64,000 nt of DNA, from positions 186,001 through 250,000 of the forward strand of contig JADJNF010000004.1 of assembly GCA_016714445.1 (NCBI GenBank), read 5' to 3'. The notes below the pieces were generated by a model. The model was not told the origin of the DNA and did no database searches. It saw only the letters and a program-made list of their open reading frames with translations. Numbering within the stretch: position 1 is the stretch's first letter; each line of letters opens with the position of its first letter. Positions 56,496-64,000 of this stretch are shown piece by piece. Both the position numbers and the translations under genes were made by a program. Source of the stretch: Saprospiraceae bacterium (GTDB lineage Bacteria; Bacteroidota; Bacteroidia; Chitinophagales; Saprospiraceae).

Positions 56496-57167
56496 ATGAA
56501 GATGATAAGGATACTATCCAAATTGGTTTCTTTTATAATGCACCCGTTGTTTATCATCAGCTATGTGTTGTTTTTTCTGATGCAGGCTAATCCATATATC
56601 TTTGGGTATTCCGGACCAAAATCACAAGGACTGATATTAATTTCTATTGTGACAATATCTTTTATGTTCCCTATGATTTCTATCTTATTGATGAAAGCCC
56701 TTGGTCTGATCCAAACTTTGGAGATGAAAGATAAAAAGGAACGGATAGGCCCACTGATTGTCACAGGATTATTTTATATGTGGTTGTACGTGAATGTGAG
56801 AAATAATACGAATATACCTGATGCACTTTCATTTTTTATTTTAGGTAGTACGATATCAGTTTTTATGGCTTTGATGATCAATAGTTTTACCAAAATAAGT
56901 CTGCATACAATCGCCATGGGTGGATTGACTGCAGGTATTATGTTTATCATTTTTAACTGGACCTACGGGACTGTTGATATTCCTTTTCCCTGGTTCAATT
57001 TTCAGCTCAGAATAAGTGACCGTCTGGTAGCTATGATAGTTGTAATATTGGCAGGAGCTGTAGGATCAAGCCGGTTATATTTGAAAGCACATAGAGAAGA
57101 TGAAATTTACGGAGGCTACCTTGTGGGGGTACTATCCCAGATCATCGCTTTCAGAATATTTTTTTAG
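56496..57167 (+). CDS. Polytopic membrane protein, PAP2-related
   Basis: 223 residues from the ATG at 56496, which removes an unlikely N-terminal extension. Six hydrophobic segments; the block NSFTKISLHTIAMGG and the final segments resemble the second half of PAP2-type membrane phosphatases, but the full catalytic motif is not visible. It precedes dapD by 24 nt. The function is uncertain. Confidence 0.65.
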   Translation: MKMIRILSKLVSFIMHPLFIISYVLFFLMQANPYIFGYSGPKSQGLILISIVTISFMFPMISILLMKALGLIQTLEMKDKKERIGPLIVTGLFYMWLYVNVRNNTNIPDALSFFILGSTISVFMALMINSFTKISLHTIAMGGLTAGIMFIIFNWTYGTVDIPFPWFNFQLRISDRLVAMIVVILAGAVGSSRLYLKAHREDEIYGGYLVGVLSQIIAFRIFF

Positions 57168-57191
57168 TTAGTATAAATTGAAGTATACAAA

Positions 57192-58007
57192 ATGGAAGAT
57201 TTAAAAAATCTGATAGAAAAATTATGGGATGACAGAAGTCATTTGAGCTCTCCTGGTTCTCAGGATGCCATCAGAGAAGTGGTGGATCTGGTTGATCGTG
57301 GAGTTTTACGTGTTGCAGAACCTGATGGAGATGGCTGGAAAGTCAATGATTGGGTAAAAAAAGCCATAGTTCTCTTTTTTTCAATTCAGCGAATGGAAAC
57401 TATAGAAGTAGGCCCTTTCGAATTTCATGATAAAATACCTCTGAAAAAAAATTATGCAGCACAGGGTGTCAGGGTAGTACCTCATGCCATAGCAAGATAT
57501 GGTTGCTTTATTGAATCAGGAGCTATACTTATGCCTTCTTATGTAAATATCGGTGCGTGGGTTGGAAGTGGTACTATGGTAGATACCTGGGCTACCGTTG
57601 GATCATGCGCTCAGATAGGGAGACATGTACATCTTTCCGGTGGTGTAGGTATAGGTGGTGTACTTGAGCCACCACAAGCCAGCCCTACGATCATAGAAGA
57701 CCATTGTTTCATTGGCAGCAGATGTATAGTAGTGGAAGGAGTAAGGATCAGAAAAGAAGCTGTGCTTGGCGCTAATGTTGTGTTGACGCAGTCTACCCAC
57801 ATCATTGATGTCACTGGAGATGAGCCTGTCATTTATCGTGGTGAAGTGCCTGAACGATCCGTTGTGATTCCCGGCAGTTATACAAAAAAATTTCCTGCTG
57901 GTGAATATCAGGTAAATTGTGCGTTGATTATTGGACAGCGTAAAGCGTCCACAGACACCAAAGTCTCCCTCAATGAAGCACTCAGAGAATACAATGTGGC
58001 GGTATAA
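57192..58007 (+). CDS. dapD: Tetrahydrodipicolinate N-succinyltransferase
   Basis: 271 residues. Left-handed beta-helix acyltransferase of the lysine/meso-diaminopimelate pathway. VGSGTMVDTWATVGSCAQIG near 120 and GVLEPPQASPTIIEDHCFIGSRC near 155 are family marks, and the length is normal. It supplies meso-diaminopimelate for peptidoglycan, which fits with the overlapping PBP4-type gene. Confidence 0.95.
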   Translation: MEDLKNLIEKLWDDRSHLSSPGSQDAIREVVDLVDRGVLRVAEPDGDGWKVNDWVKKAIVLFFSIQRMETIEVGPFEFHDKIPLKKNYAAQGVRVVPHAIARYGCFIESGAILMPSYVNIGAWVGSGTMVDTWATVGSCAQIGRHVHLSGGVGIGGVLEPPQASPTIIEDHCFIGSRCIVVEGVRIRKEAVLGANVVLTQSTHIIDVTGDEPVIYRGEVPERSVVIPGSYTKKFPAGEYQVNCALIIGQRKASTDTKVSLNEALREYNVAV

Positions 58008-59337
58008 CCACTCCATAATTGTTCTGCTGAGATTAGTCTCAGTTATCATGTGTGCTTTTTGGTTTATATCCTGCGGTACTTCAAAAAAAATAACCGAGCA
58101 GACTTTTGAGCAGAAACTTTCTGTGATGCTGGATACTTCTTCAGTATTATCTTCCGGATTTACCGGATTGGTGTTGTATGATCTTGATGAAAAAAAGGTT
58201 ATCTTCAGAAGGAATGAATCCAGATATTTTGTTCCGGCATCCAACACAAAAATTTTTACTTTGTATGCCTGTCTGCGTATATTAGGAGATTCGATTCCGG
58301 CACTTCATTATGTTGAAACGGATACATCATTCACTTTTTGGGGCACAGGAGACCCGACATTACTTCATCCTTATTTTTCTGAATCAAAAACATTGTCTTT
58401 TTTGAAATCCAAATCAAAGACAAAAAAATTGTATTATTTTGATGGTCACAGCAGTATAAAACACTACGGACTCGGTTGGATGTGGGATGATTATAATGAT
58501 TATTATCAGGCAGAACTTACTCCTTTTCCTATGTTTGGCAATGTATTATTAGTAAAAAAGGACTCTCTTGGCCTGACCATTTCTCCTGAAATTTCTTTAG
58601 AGATAATGATTAAAAAATCTGGAGTAAAACGAGTCAAAAGGATGATGGAAAAAAATCACTTCGATTTCCCTGAAGCTTTGGATACATTATCAACATTTAA
58701 ACAGGAAATACCCTATAAAGACGCGGCAAATGTCAATTTAAATATTTTGGAAAAACTGTTGAATACCAAAATTACAAAAATTGGAGTAAGAGCACCCGGG
58801 AAATCTAAAATTTTATTCTCTTTACAGGTAGATACAGTATATCGACGAATGATGCAAGTCAGCGACAATATGTTGGCAGAGCATCTTTTACTGCTTTGCG
58901 GCTCATCGTTGAAAGACACTATTTCAACTGATTTTAGTATTGAAGCCGTCAGTTCTTTATTTTTATCTGATCTTTCACAAAAACCAGTATGGGTAGATGG
59001 TGCTGGATTGTCAAGATATAATTTAACCACTCCTATGTCAATCGCCACTTTATTACAAAAAATGTATCAGGAATTTCCCGAAGAGAAGTTGTTTTCTATG
59101 ATGGCAGTAGGTGGAGGCCAAGGGACGCTTAATGGTATGTTTAATGAAAATAAGGAGCCATTTATTTATGCCAAATCGGGATCTATGAGCGGTGTATACA
59201 ATTTAAGCGGGTATATGGTCACATCAACCGGCAAAAGATTAATTTTCAGTTTTATGAATAATAACTTTAATACGTCCATTTCAAGCGTTAGGAAAGAAGT
59301 AGATTACATTCTTACCGAAATAAAAGGGTTGAAATAG
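57994..59337 (+). CDS. D-alanyl-D-alanine carboxypeptidase/endopeptidase (PBP4 family)
   Basis: About 447 residues from the ATG at 57994, which overlaps the dapD stop by 14 nt; upstream Mets would lie deep in dapD. A lipoprotein signal (FISC) is followed by the penicillin-binding motifs SNTK (Ser near 79), SDN near 290 and KSG near 394, in the order and spacing of the S13 family. It trims peptidoglycan side chains or cross-links in the periplasm. Confidence 0.85.
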   Translation: MWRYNHSIIVLLRLVSVIMCAFWFISCGTSKKITEQTFEQKLSVMLDTSSVLSSGFTGLVLYDLDEKKVIFRRNESRYFVPASNTKIFTLYACLRILGDSIPALHYVETDTSFTFWGTGDPTLLHPYFSESKTLSFLKSKSKTKKLYYFDGHSSIKHYGLGWMWDDYNDYYQAELTPFPMFGNVLLVKKDSLGLTISPEISLEIMIKKSGVKRVKRMMEKNHFDFPEALDTLSTFKQEIPYKDAANVNLNILEKLLNTKITKIGVRAPGKSKILFSLQVDTVYRRMMQVSDNMLAEHLLLLCGSSLKDTISTDFSIEAVSSLFLSDLSQKPVWVDGAGLSRYNLTTPMSIATLLQKMYQEFPEEKLFSMMAVGGGQGTLNGMFNENKEPFIYAKSGSMSGVYNLSGYMVTSTGKRLIFSFMNNNFNTSISSVRKEVDYILTEIKGLK

Positions 59338-59432
59338 CATTAAATTTAGACCAGCCTAAAAATAATTTTAGATGAATGTGTTTTGGGTTGCTTTTTTTGT
59401 TGAATAGTTCTCACAATTCCATTCCTTCATAT

Positions 59433-59440
59433 TATCTTTG
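59433..59440 (+). promoter_or_regulatory. Promoter -7 box of odhB
   Basis: TATCTTTG fits TAnnTTTG and lies 17 nt before the ATG at 59458. It excludes starts upstream of about 59446. Confidence 0.5.
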
Positions 59441-59457
59441 GCCAAAATTTGTACATT

Positions 59458-60675
59458 ATGAGTCTGGTTGAAATGAAAGTGCCCACCATAGGCGAATCGA
59501 TTACGGAAGTTACTTTGTCCCAATGGCTGAAAAAAGACGGTGATTTTGTCAAAGTGGATGAGCCCATCTGTGAGTTTGAATCTGATAAAGCCACTTTGGA
59601 GTTTCCCGCAGAAGCATCAGGAAAATTGATATACGTAGCTAAAGAAGGTGACGATTTAGCCATTGGAGCTCTTGTAGCCAGGATAGATACATCTGTTACT
59701 TCCGGAGTTACACCTGAGCCGGTAGTACCTGTCATAAAACCGGTTGATGAAATACATAAACCAACCGAAACTCAAAATTATGCTACAGGTCATCCCTCAC
59801 CGGCAGCTGGTAAAATTCTGAGAGAAGGAAATATTGAATCAACTGCGGTAGCAGGTACGGGCAAAGATGGAAGAATTACCAAAGAAGATGCCCAGAAGGC
59901 CGTTCAAAACAAGGTCGAAGTACTTACTGCACCTTCACTTGTTGCGCCTGTAGTTCGAAATATAGTGGCTGGGGAAAGGGAAGTCAGGGTAGAAAAAATG
60001 AGCAGAATGAGAAAGACCATAGCCGCCAGACTGGTTTCTGCCAAGAACAATACTGCTATGCTAACAACTTTCAATGAAGTGGATTTAACGGCCATCAATG
60101 AGCTACGCAAAAAATATCAGGATCGGTTTGTTGCAAAACATGGCATTAAGTTGGGTTATATGTCATTATTTGCCAAGGCGTGTGCCAAAGTACTTATGGA
60201 AATGCCCGATGTCAATGCAATGATTGACGGAAATGACATTGTTTATCATGATTATGTGGATATTTCTATAGCCATATCAACACCTACAGGACTGGTTGTG
60301 CCTCCGATCCAAAATGTGGAGTCTATTGGGTTTCATGATATTGAACTAAAAATAAAAGATCTGGCAGAAAAAGCACGTACCGGAAAACTTACGCTGGAAG
60401 AAATGAAGGGCGGTACTTTTACCATCACCAATGGTGGCACATTTGGGTCACTGCTCAGCACACCGATCATCAATGAACCACAGTCAGCTATACTAGGTAT
60501 GCATGCCATAAAAGATCGCCCGATTGCTCTGGACGGACAGGTGGTCATCAGGCCAATGATGTATCTGGCACTTTCCTATGACCACAGGATCATCGATGGA
60601 AGTACCTCAGTGACTTTTCTTGTCAAAGTGAAGGAGCTATTGGAAGATCCGATGACCCTGATGATGGATATTTAG
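59458..60675 (+). CDS. odhB: Dihydrolipoyl succinyltransferase (2-oxoglutarate dehydrogenase E2)
   Basis: 405 residues. N-terminal lipoyl domain with ESDKA (lipoyl Lys 44), a flexible linker, a peripheral subunit-binding domain (SPAAGKILREGNI near 105) and the catalytic domain with SYDHRIIDG near 371. The KLGYMSLFAKACAKVL and TNGGTFGSLLSTPIINEPQS stretches are those of the succinyl type and not the acetyl type. The E1 gene is not adjacent. Length is normal. Confidence 0.92.
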   Translation: MSLVEMKVPTIGESITEVTLSQWLKKDGDFVKVDEPICEFESDKATLEFPAEASGKLIYVAKEGDDLAIGALVARIDTSVTSGVTPEPVVPVIKPVDEIHKPTETQNYATGHPSPAAGKILREGNIESTAVAGTGKDGRITKEDAQKAVQNKVEVLTAPSLVAPVVRNIVAGEREVRVEKMSRMRKTIAARLVSAKNNTAMLTTFNEVDLTAINELRKKYQDRFVAKHGIKLGYMSLFAKACAKVLMEMPDVNAMIDGNDIVYHDYVDISIAISTPTGLVVPPIQNVESIGFHDIELKIKDLAEKARTGKLTLEEMKGGTFTITNGGTFGSLLSTPIINEPQSAILGMHAIKDRPIALDGQVVIRPMMYLALSYDHRIIDGSTSVTFLVKVKELLEDPMTLMMDI

Positions 60676-60722
60676 GAATGAATTAATCAGATTTAAGATT
60701 AGCTGTTTAAAGTTTTGATTCA

Positions 60723-62363
60723 TTATGTTGTATTTACATCCTTAGATATTCTAGCAGAAATGTCTTTGGATACTTTGTAATGAATCTGTTCAGCAAAATC
60801 TTCTCCTCTGTACATTTTGTAATCATACACATAGTCTACCTTCATATCTTTGAGAATTTTTGCTTCGTCATGGTAATTACAGTAAGCTGCTATTTTAAAA
60901 TTTCTATTCTCAAGTTTTAAAATTTCTCTTAGCGTATTAATATTGCTGTGTACATCACTCATAGCAAGCAATACTACCTTTACTTTTGTAAAATCTATAG
61001 TGTCCCAAAAAATACTATTGGTCGTATCTCCCCATATGATGTTTATGCCTTTATTTTTACATTTTTTGACTATTTCATGATTGTAGTCCACTGCAATTAC
61101 GTTGGCTTTAAGTGTTTTACTCAAATACTGATAGGCGGGTTTTCCTATACTGCCAAAACCTATGACCAGATATTCAGCATCGCCTATTGATTTTGGTTCA
61201 TCATCTATATACTTTTTACCTGTATTCAGCCTCATAATAGTGGGCCTGTATTTATCAAAAATATCATGGGCATAAGTATTCAAAGGCGATGATATCAAAA
61301 ACGAAACAGACATCAATAAGGCGAAAGATATGATCCACTCATTGGTGATCCATCCTGCATTAAAGCCTACCATACCAGTGATCAAAGCAAATTCACTAAA
61401 GTTGCTAAGACTCAGAGATGCCAAAAATGCGGTTCTTGCTCTCATTTTAAATCTGGAAAGTGACATGACAAAAATGGTTCCTTTAATCAGCATGAATGGA
61501 ATCAACAATAAGGTAATCAGCAGTACATTCATGGTAATGGTTCCGGTTAGTCCAATATTAATAAAAAAAGCGACTAGAAAAAAATCTTTATAACTCATCA
61601 TTCTGTCATATAGTTCGTCTGATTTTTTATGGCTAACAAGAGTCATACCTATGATCAGCGCACCAAGATCAGGTTTAATGCCCGCTAAATAAAAAGCCAT
61701 GGCTCCGGTTATGAAAGTAGCAAAAAATCCAAAAATTGTCAATAATTCGCCATGACCTGAATGCTTCAGAATATATGACAAAACATACCTGATTACATAA
61801 AGATATATCGGGATAATGAGAATACCCCATCCCGGTCTTAAATCAGAAGCAAATGTCATAAACAAGACAGCAAATACGTCCTGAATCACCAGAATCCCAA
61901 TCGCTATCTTACCATGGAAAGAAGTAAGCTCACCGCGCTCTTCTAAAATTTTTACCACAAATACGGTGCTGGAAAAACTGAGTGCAAATCCTATTAGAAC
62001 AGATGATTGAATTGATAAACCAGCAAGAATATTAAGACCGGATATACTGAGCATAAAAATAAAACCACCGATGATCAGCACCGACATGAACATATTAATA
62101 CTTGCAGAAACCCAGATTTCAGGTTTAAGTATATTGTTCACTTTTATTTTAAGACCTATTGTAAACAACAAGAGCATGACACCTAAGGAAGAAAGTGTGT
62201 CTAATAACTGACTAATACTGCCTTGAGCCAGATCCAAAGAGTTAAGTATCAATCCGGTAATTAAAAATCCTATAAGTGATGGCAAGTGAAATTTTTTCAC
62301 GATAAAGCCCATCAAAAATGCGGTACTTAACCAGATGGCATCTATTAAAATTGCATCCTGCAT
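60723..62363 (-). CDS. CPA2-family cation:proton antiporter with TrkA-N domain
   Basis: 546 residues: about 12 membrane segments (residues 1-375) of the KefB/CPA2 type with GFALSFSSTVFVVKILEERGE near 125, then a cytosolic Rossmann domain from about 395 with VIGFGSIGKPAY that binds NAD(H). It exchanges K+ or Na+ for protons under redox or nucleotide control. Convergent with odhB. Confidence 0.9.
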   Translation of the reverse strand: MQDAILIDAIWLSTAFLMGFIVKKFHLPSLIGFLITGLILNSLDLAQGSISQLLDTLSSLGVMLLLFTIGLKIKVNNILKPEIWVSASINMFMSVLIIGGFIFMLSISGLNILAGLSIQSSVLIGFALSFSSTVFVVKILEERGELTSFHGKIAIGILVIQDVFAVLFMTFASDLRPGWGILIIPIYLYVIRYVLSYILKHSGHGELLTIFGFFATFITGAMAFYLAGIKPDLGALIIGMTLVSHKKSDELYDRMMSYKDFFLVAFFINIGLTGTITMNVLLITLLLIPFMLIKGTIFVMSLSRFKMRARTAFLASLSLSNFSEFALITGMVGFNAGWITNEWIISFALLMSVSFLISSPLNTYAHDIFDKYRPTIMRLNTGKKYIDDEPKSIGDAEYLVIGFGSIGKPAYQYLSKTLKANVIAVDYNHEIVKKCKNKGINIIWGDTTNSIFWDTIDFTKVKVVLLAMSDVHSNINTLREILKLENRNFKIAAYCNYHDEAKILKDMKVDYVYDYKMYRGEDFAEQIHYKVSKDISARISKDVNTT

Positions 62364-62638
62364 AAAATGGATTTTTGTAAAGATAAATTTTTTTGATCAA
62401 TTTTCAAAAATCATTTGTAATAATTTATAACAATTCTTACCACAATAATAATCGCCAATTTAAAATTTGAAAAAGATATAGCAATTAGAATGTAACTCTG
62501 ATTTAAAATATTCATGGTTGTAAAATATTGATTATCTGCATAATGATAATCCACGAATAGTAATTTTAATAATTTTAACCAAACATTTACCAACTTTTAA
62601 AACGATAACTACGTCTTACCTTAAAAAATAGAAATATT

Positions 62639-63016
62639 ATGAGGTCAATATTGATTTTTGCTTTAATTTTTGGACTGATAAGCTGCTGCAAAGAAGAAAA
62701 TAAAGATGGTCTCGACGGAAAATGGTTTTTAATCAAAGCATCTGGGGGTTTCGCTGGTATATCGCAAAATTATCCAAAAGGAGATATAACCTGGTCATTT
62801 GATGATGGCGTGGTTAACATTGTAAACAATTACACAGGACAATGGAATGTCAGTCCCGCCACAATGAAAAAAGAATATAAAGTAGTGCCAACAGTGGAGG
62901 GAAGTGAATTGCATCTTGATAACGACTATTTTGTGAATTTTCAGATTTCAAAAGACACAATGCTATTCAATCAACTCCAATTTGCAGATGGTTTTGGTTT
63001 TGTTTTAGTCAGATAA
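62639..63016 (+). CDS. Small lipoprotein, lipocalin-like
   Basis: 125 residues. Lipoprotein signal (GLISC, Cys near 16) followed by beta-strand-rich sequence with LDGKWFLIKASGG near the start, as in the lipocalin-like small lipoproteins of Bacteroidota. No ligand is known. The 62364-62638 gap is AT-rich with no feature I can support. Confidence 0.65.
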   Translation: MRSILIFALIFGLISCCKEENKDGLDGKWFLIKASGGFAGISQNYPKGDITWSFDDGVVNIVNNYTGQWNVSPATMKKEYKVVPTVEGSELHLDNDYFVNFQISKDTMLFNQLQFADGFGFVLVR

Positions 63017-63146
63017 TTTGTGCCCACCTGCCGGACAAAATATTTTCCTCTGAATAATTAATTTTATCAAAATACATTTTGGTAGACGAATATCGTTGAT
63101 TTGTAGAATTATCAAGGCTAAATTAAGAAAAAGAGCATTCGCTTTA

Positions 63147-63154
63147 TATATTTG
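63147..63154 (+). promoter_or_regulatory. Promoter -7 box of the DUF5916-type gene
   Basis: TATATTTG fits TAnnTTTG and lies 29 nt before the GTG start at 63184. Confidence 0.5.
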
Positions 63155-63183
63155 GGTTTTCTACGGTCAAAACAAAAGTTGTT

Positions 63184-64000
63184 GTGAAAATTCAGGTAAA
63201 TATTTTGTTTGTCATTGTGCTAATAGTCATGTCATCAGCAAGATTATTGGCACAAAATTCCAATACAAATAATTATATTTACTATCTTAAACATACAGAA
63301 GAAGAGATTCTTATTGATGGTCTCGGAGATGAAAATGTTTGGAAAAATGCAGATGTAACCTCTGATTTCATACTCAATGCGCCCATCGACAATGCGCCTC
63401 CTTCCCGAAAAACTGAAGTACGATTGTTAAGTGACAATGCCAATATCTATCTTCTGGCGACTTGTTATGATGACCAAAACTATGTCATCCAGACATTAAA
63501 AAGAGATGGATTTGGCAATAGTGATGAATTTGCCTTTTTAGTTGATCCTGTGGGTAATAAAGCCAGTGGTTATGGGTTTGGTGTTAATGCGATGGGAGCC
63601 CAGACAGAGGTTATTTTATCTCCCAAAAGTTTAGATGTAACCTGGGACAACAGATGGTATTCAGCGGTAAGTCGACATCAGGATAAATGGATCGTCGAAA
63701 TGAAAATTCCACTCAAAAGCATACGATACAAGGAAAATATCAAAGAGTGGCGAATAAATTTTCAAAGAAGAGATCCGGAAAAAAATGAAACAAGCGTCTG
63801 GTTTCCCATACCCAGACAGTTTGAACCGCATGATATTGGATTTTATGGTACATTATTGTGGCAGGATGCTCCAGCTAAACAAGGAGGAAATATATCTCTC
63901 ATTCCATATGTTTCATTGCGAAATGATAAAATTTCATCTAGCAATGAAACCAAAATACAAACCGGAGGAGATGCTAAAATAGCTTTATCTACGTCTCTAA
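63184..64000 (+). CDS. Carbohydrate-binding family 9-like / DUF5916 protein (partial)
   Basis: The frame is open from the GTG at 63184 to the window end, at least 272 residues. A signal peptide ends near RLLAQN. Then comes a CBM9-like sandwich with IDGLGDENVWKNAD near 45 and FLVDPVGNKASGYGFGVNAMGAQ near 135, and the start of the DUF5916 barrel (FQRRDPEKNET near 195). Such proteins are outer-membrane and common in Bacteroidota; the function is unknown. The C-terminal part lies outside the window. Confidence 0.8.
   Translation, partial: MKIQVNILFVIVLIVMSSARLLAQNSNTNNYIYYLKHTEEEILIDGLGDENVWKNADVTSDFILNAPIDNAPPSRKTEVRLLSDNANIYLLATCYDDQNYVIQTLKRDGFGNSDEFAFLVDPVGNKASGYGFGVNAMGAQTEVILSPKSLDVTWDNRWYSAVSRHQDKWIVEMKIPLKSIRYKENIKEWRINFQRRDPEKNETSVWFPIPRQFEPHDIGFYGTLLWQDAPAKQGGNISLIPYVSLRNDKISSSNETKIQTGGDAKIALSTSL

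Noticed and set aside
1..64000. CRISPR array, prophage or integrative element with an integrase
   Set aside because: No regular repeat-spacer pattern, capsid, portal or integrase genes were seen.

Overview
The window is an AT-rich (clearly below 50% GC) chromosomal segment of a member of the Bacteroidota, most likely near Saprospiraceae. The evidence is the TAnnTTTG promoter -7 boxes found upstream of many genes, the SusC-like TonB-dependent receptor with a carboxypeptidase-regulatory N-terminus, many small lipoproteins, a secreted metalloprotease carrying plant-type leucine-rich repeats and a MopE-like metal-binding motif, WG-repeat and LVIVD-repeat proteins, a grasp-with-spasm type peptide maturase, DUF4294 and a diphosphomevalonate decarboxylase. 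No rRNA gene, ordinary tRNA gene or CRISPR array was seen.

Layout. 0-19 kb: end of an unknown gene, dnaE, two vanadium-haloperoxidase/PAP2-like lipoproteins that flank a TauE-type permease, a coiled-coil protein and an XRE regulator, then a TonB receptor, a GH3 glycosidase, a frameshifted S9 peptidase, an IS982-family insertion and a c-type cytochrome. 19-33 kb: an RNA repair and RNA quality-control island (below), interleaved with decayed toxin-antitoxin genes and secreted proteins of unknown role. 33-47.8 kb: DUF554, lpxK and a Na/Pi cotransporter separated by an IS1634-family element with a roughly 448-bp direct duplication, then a secreted metalloprotease, rhodanese, mvaD, DUF4294, an OmpA protein, and mobA/fdhD/DUF7009. 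47.8-51.1 kb: a small insert bounded by 66-bp direct repeats that carries an XRE regulator, a candidate RiPP precursor, a DUF6624 protein and a C-terminally truncated ATP-grasp maturase. 51.1-64 kb: a DPP IV-like peptidase, outer-membrane and lipoprotein genes, dapD, a PBP4-type peptidase, odhB, a CPA2 antiporter and the start of a DUF5916-type gene.

Main result. One minus-strand operon (23727 to 19223) encodes a T4 Rnl1-like RNA ligase, a bacterial Hen1 RNA 3'-terminal 2'-O-methyltransferase, a ligase of the bacterial-Pnkp type, a T4-type polynucleotide kinase and a HAD-type 3'-phosphatase. Canonical bacterial Pnkp fuses kinase, calcineurin-like phosphatase and ligase; here the kinase-phosphatase is instead T4-like and separate. 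About 7 kb away a second minus-strand unit runs from an identical promoter/operator arrangement (TACGCAA-N5-TTGCGTA, 9 nt, TACCTTTG). It encodes an RNA that folds as a circularly permuted tRNA, as in YrlA-type bacterial Y RNAs, then a slipin (SPFH protein), then a second, unrelated-looking tRNA-like RNA that is duplicated at 32.6 kb. I infer one co-regulated RNA repair regulon with its own tRNA-mimic RNAs.

Several genes carry single-base shifts in A/T runs (S9 peptidase, both transposases, kinase/phosphatase, a 53.8-kb hypothetical). This could be real decay or homopolymer sequencing error, and it affects how the split reading frames should be read.
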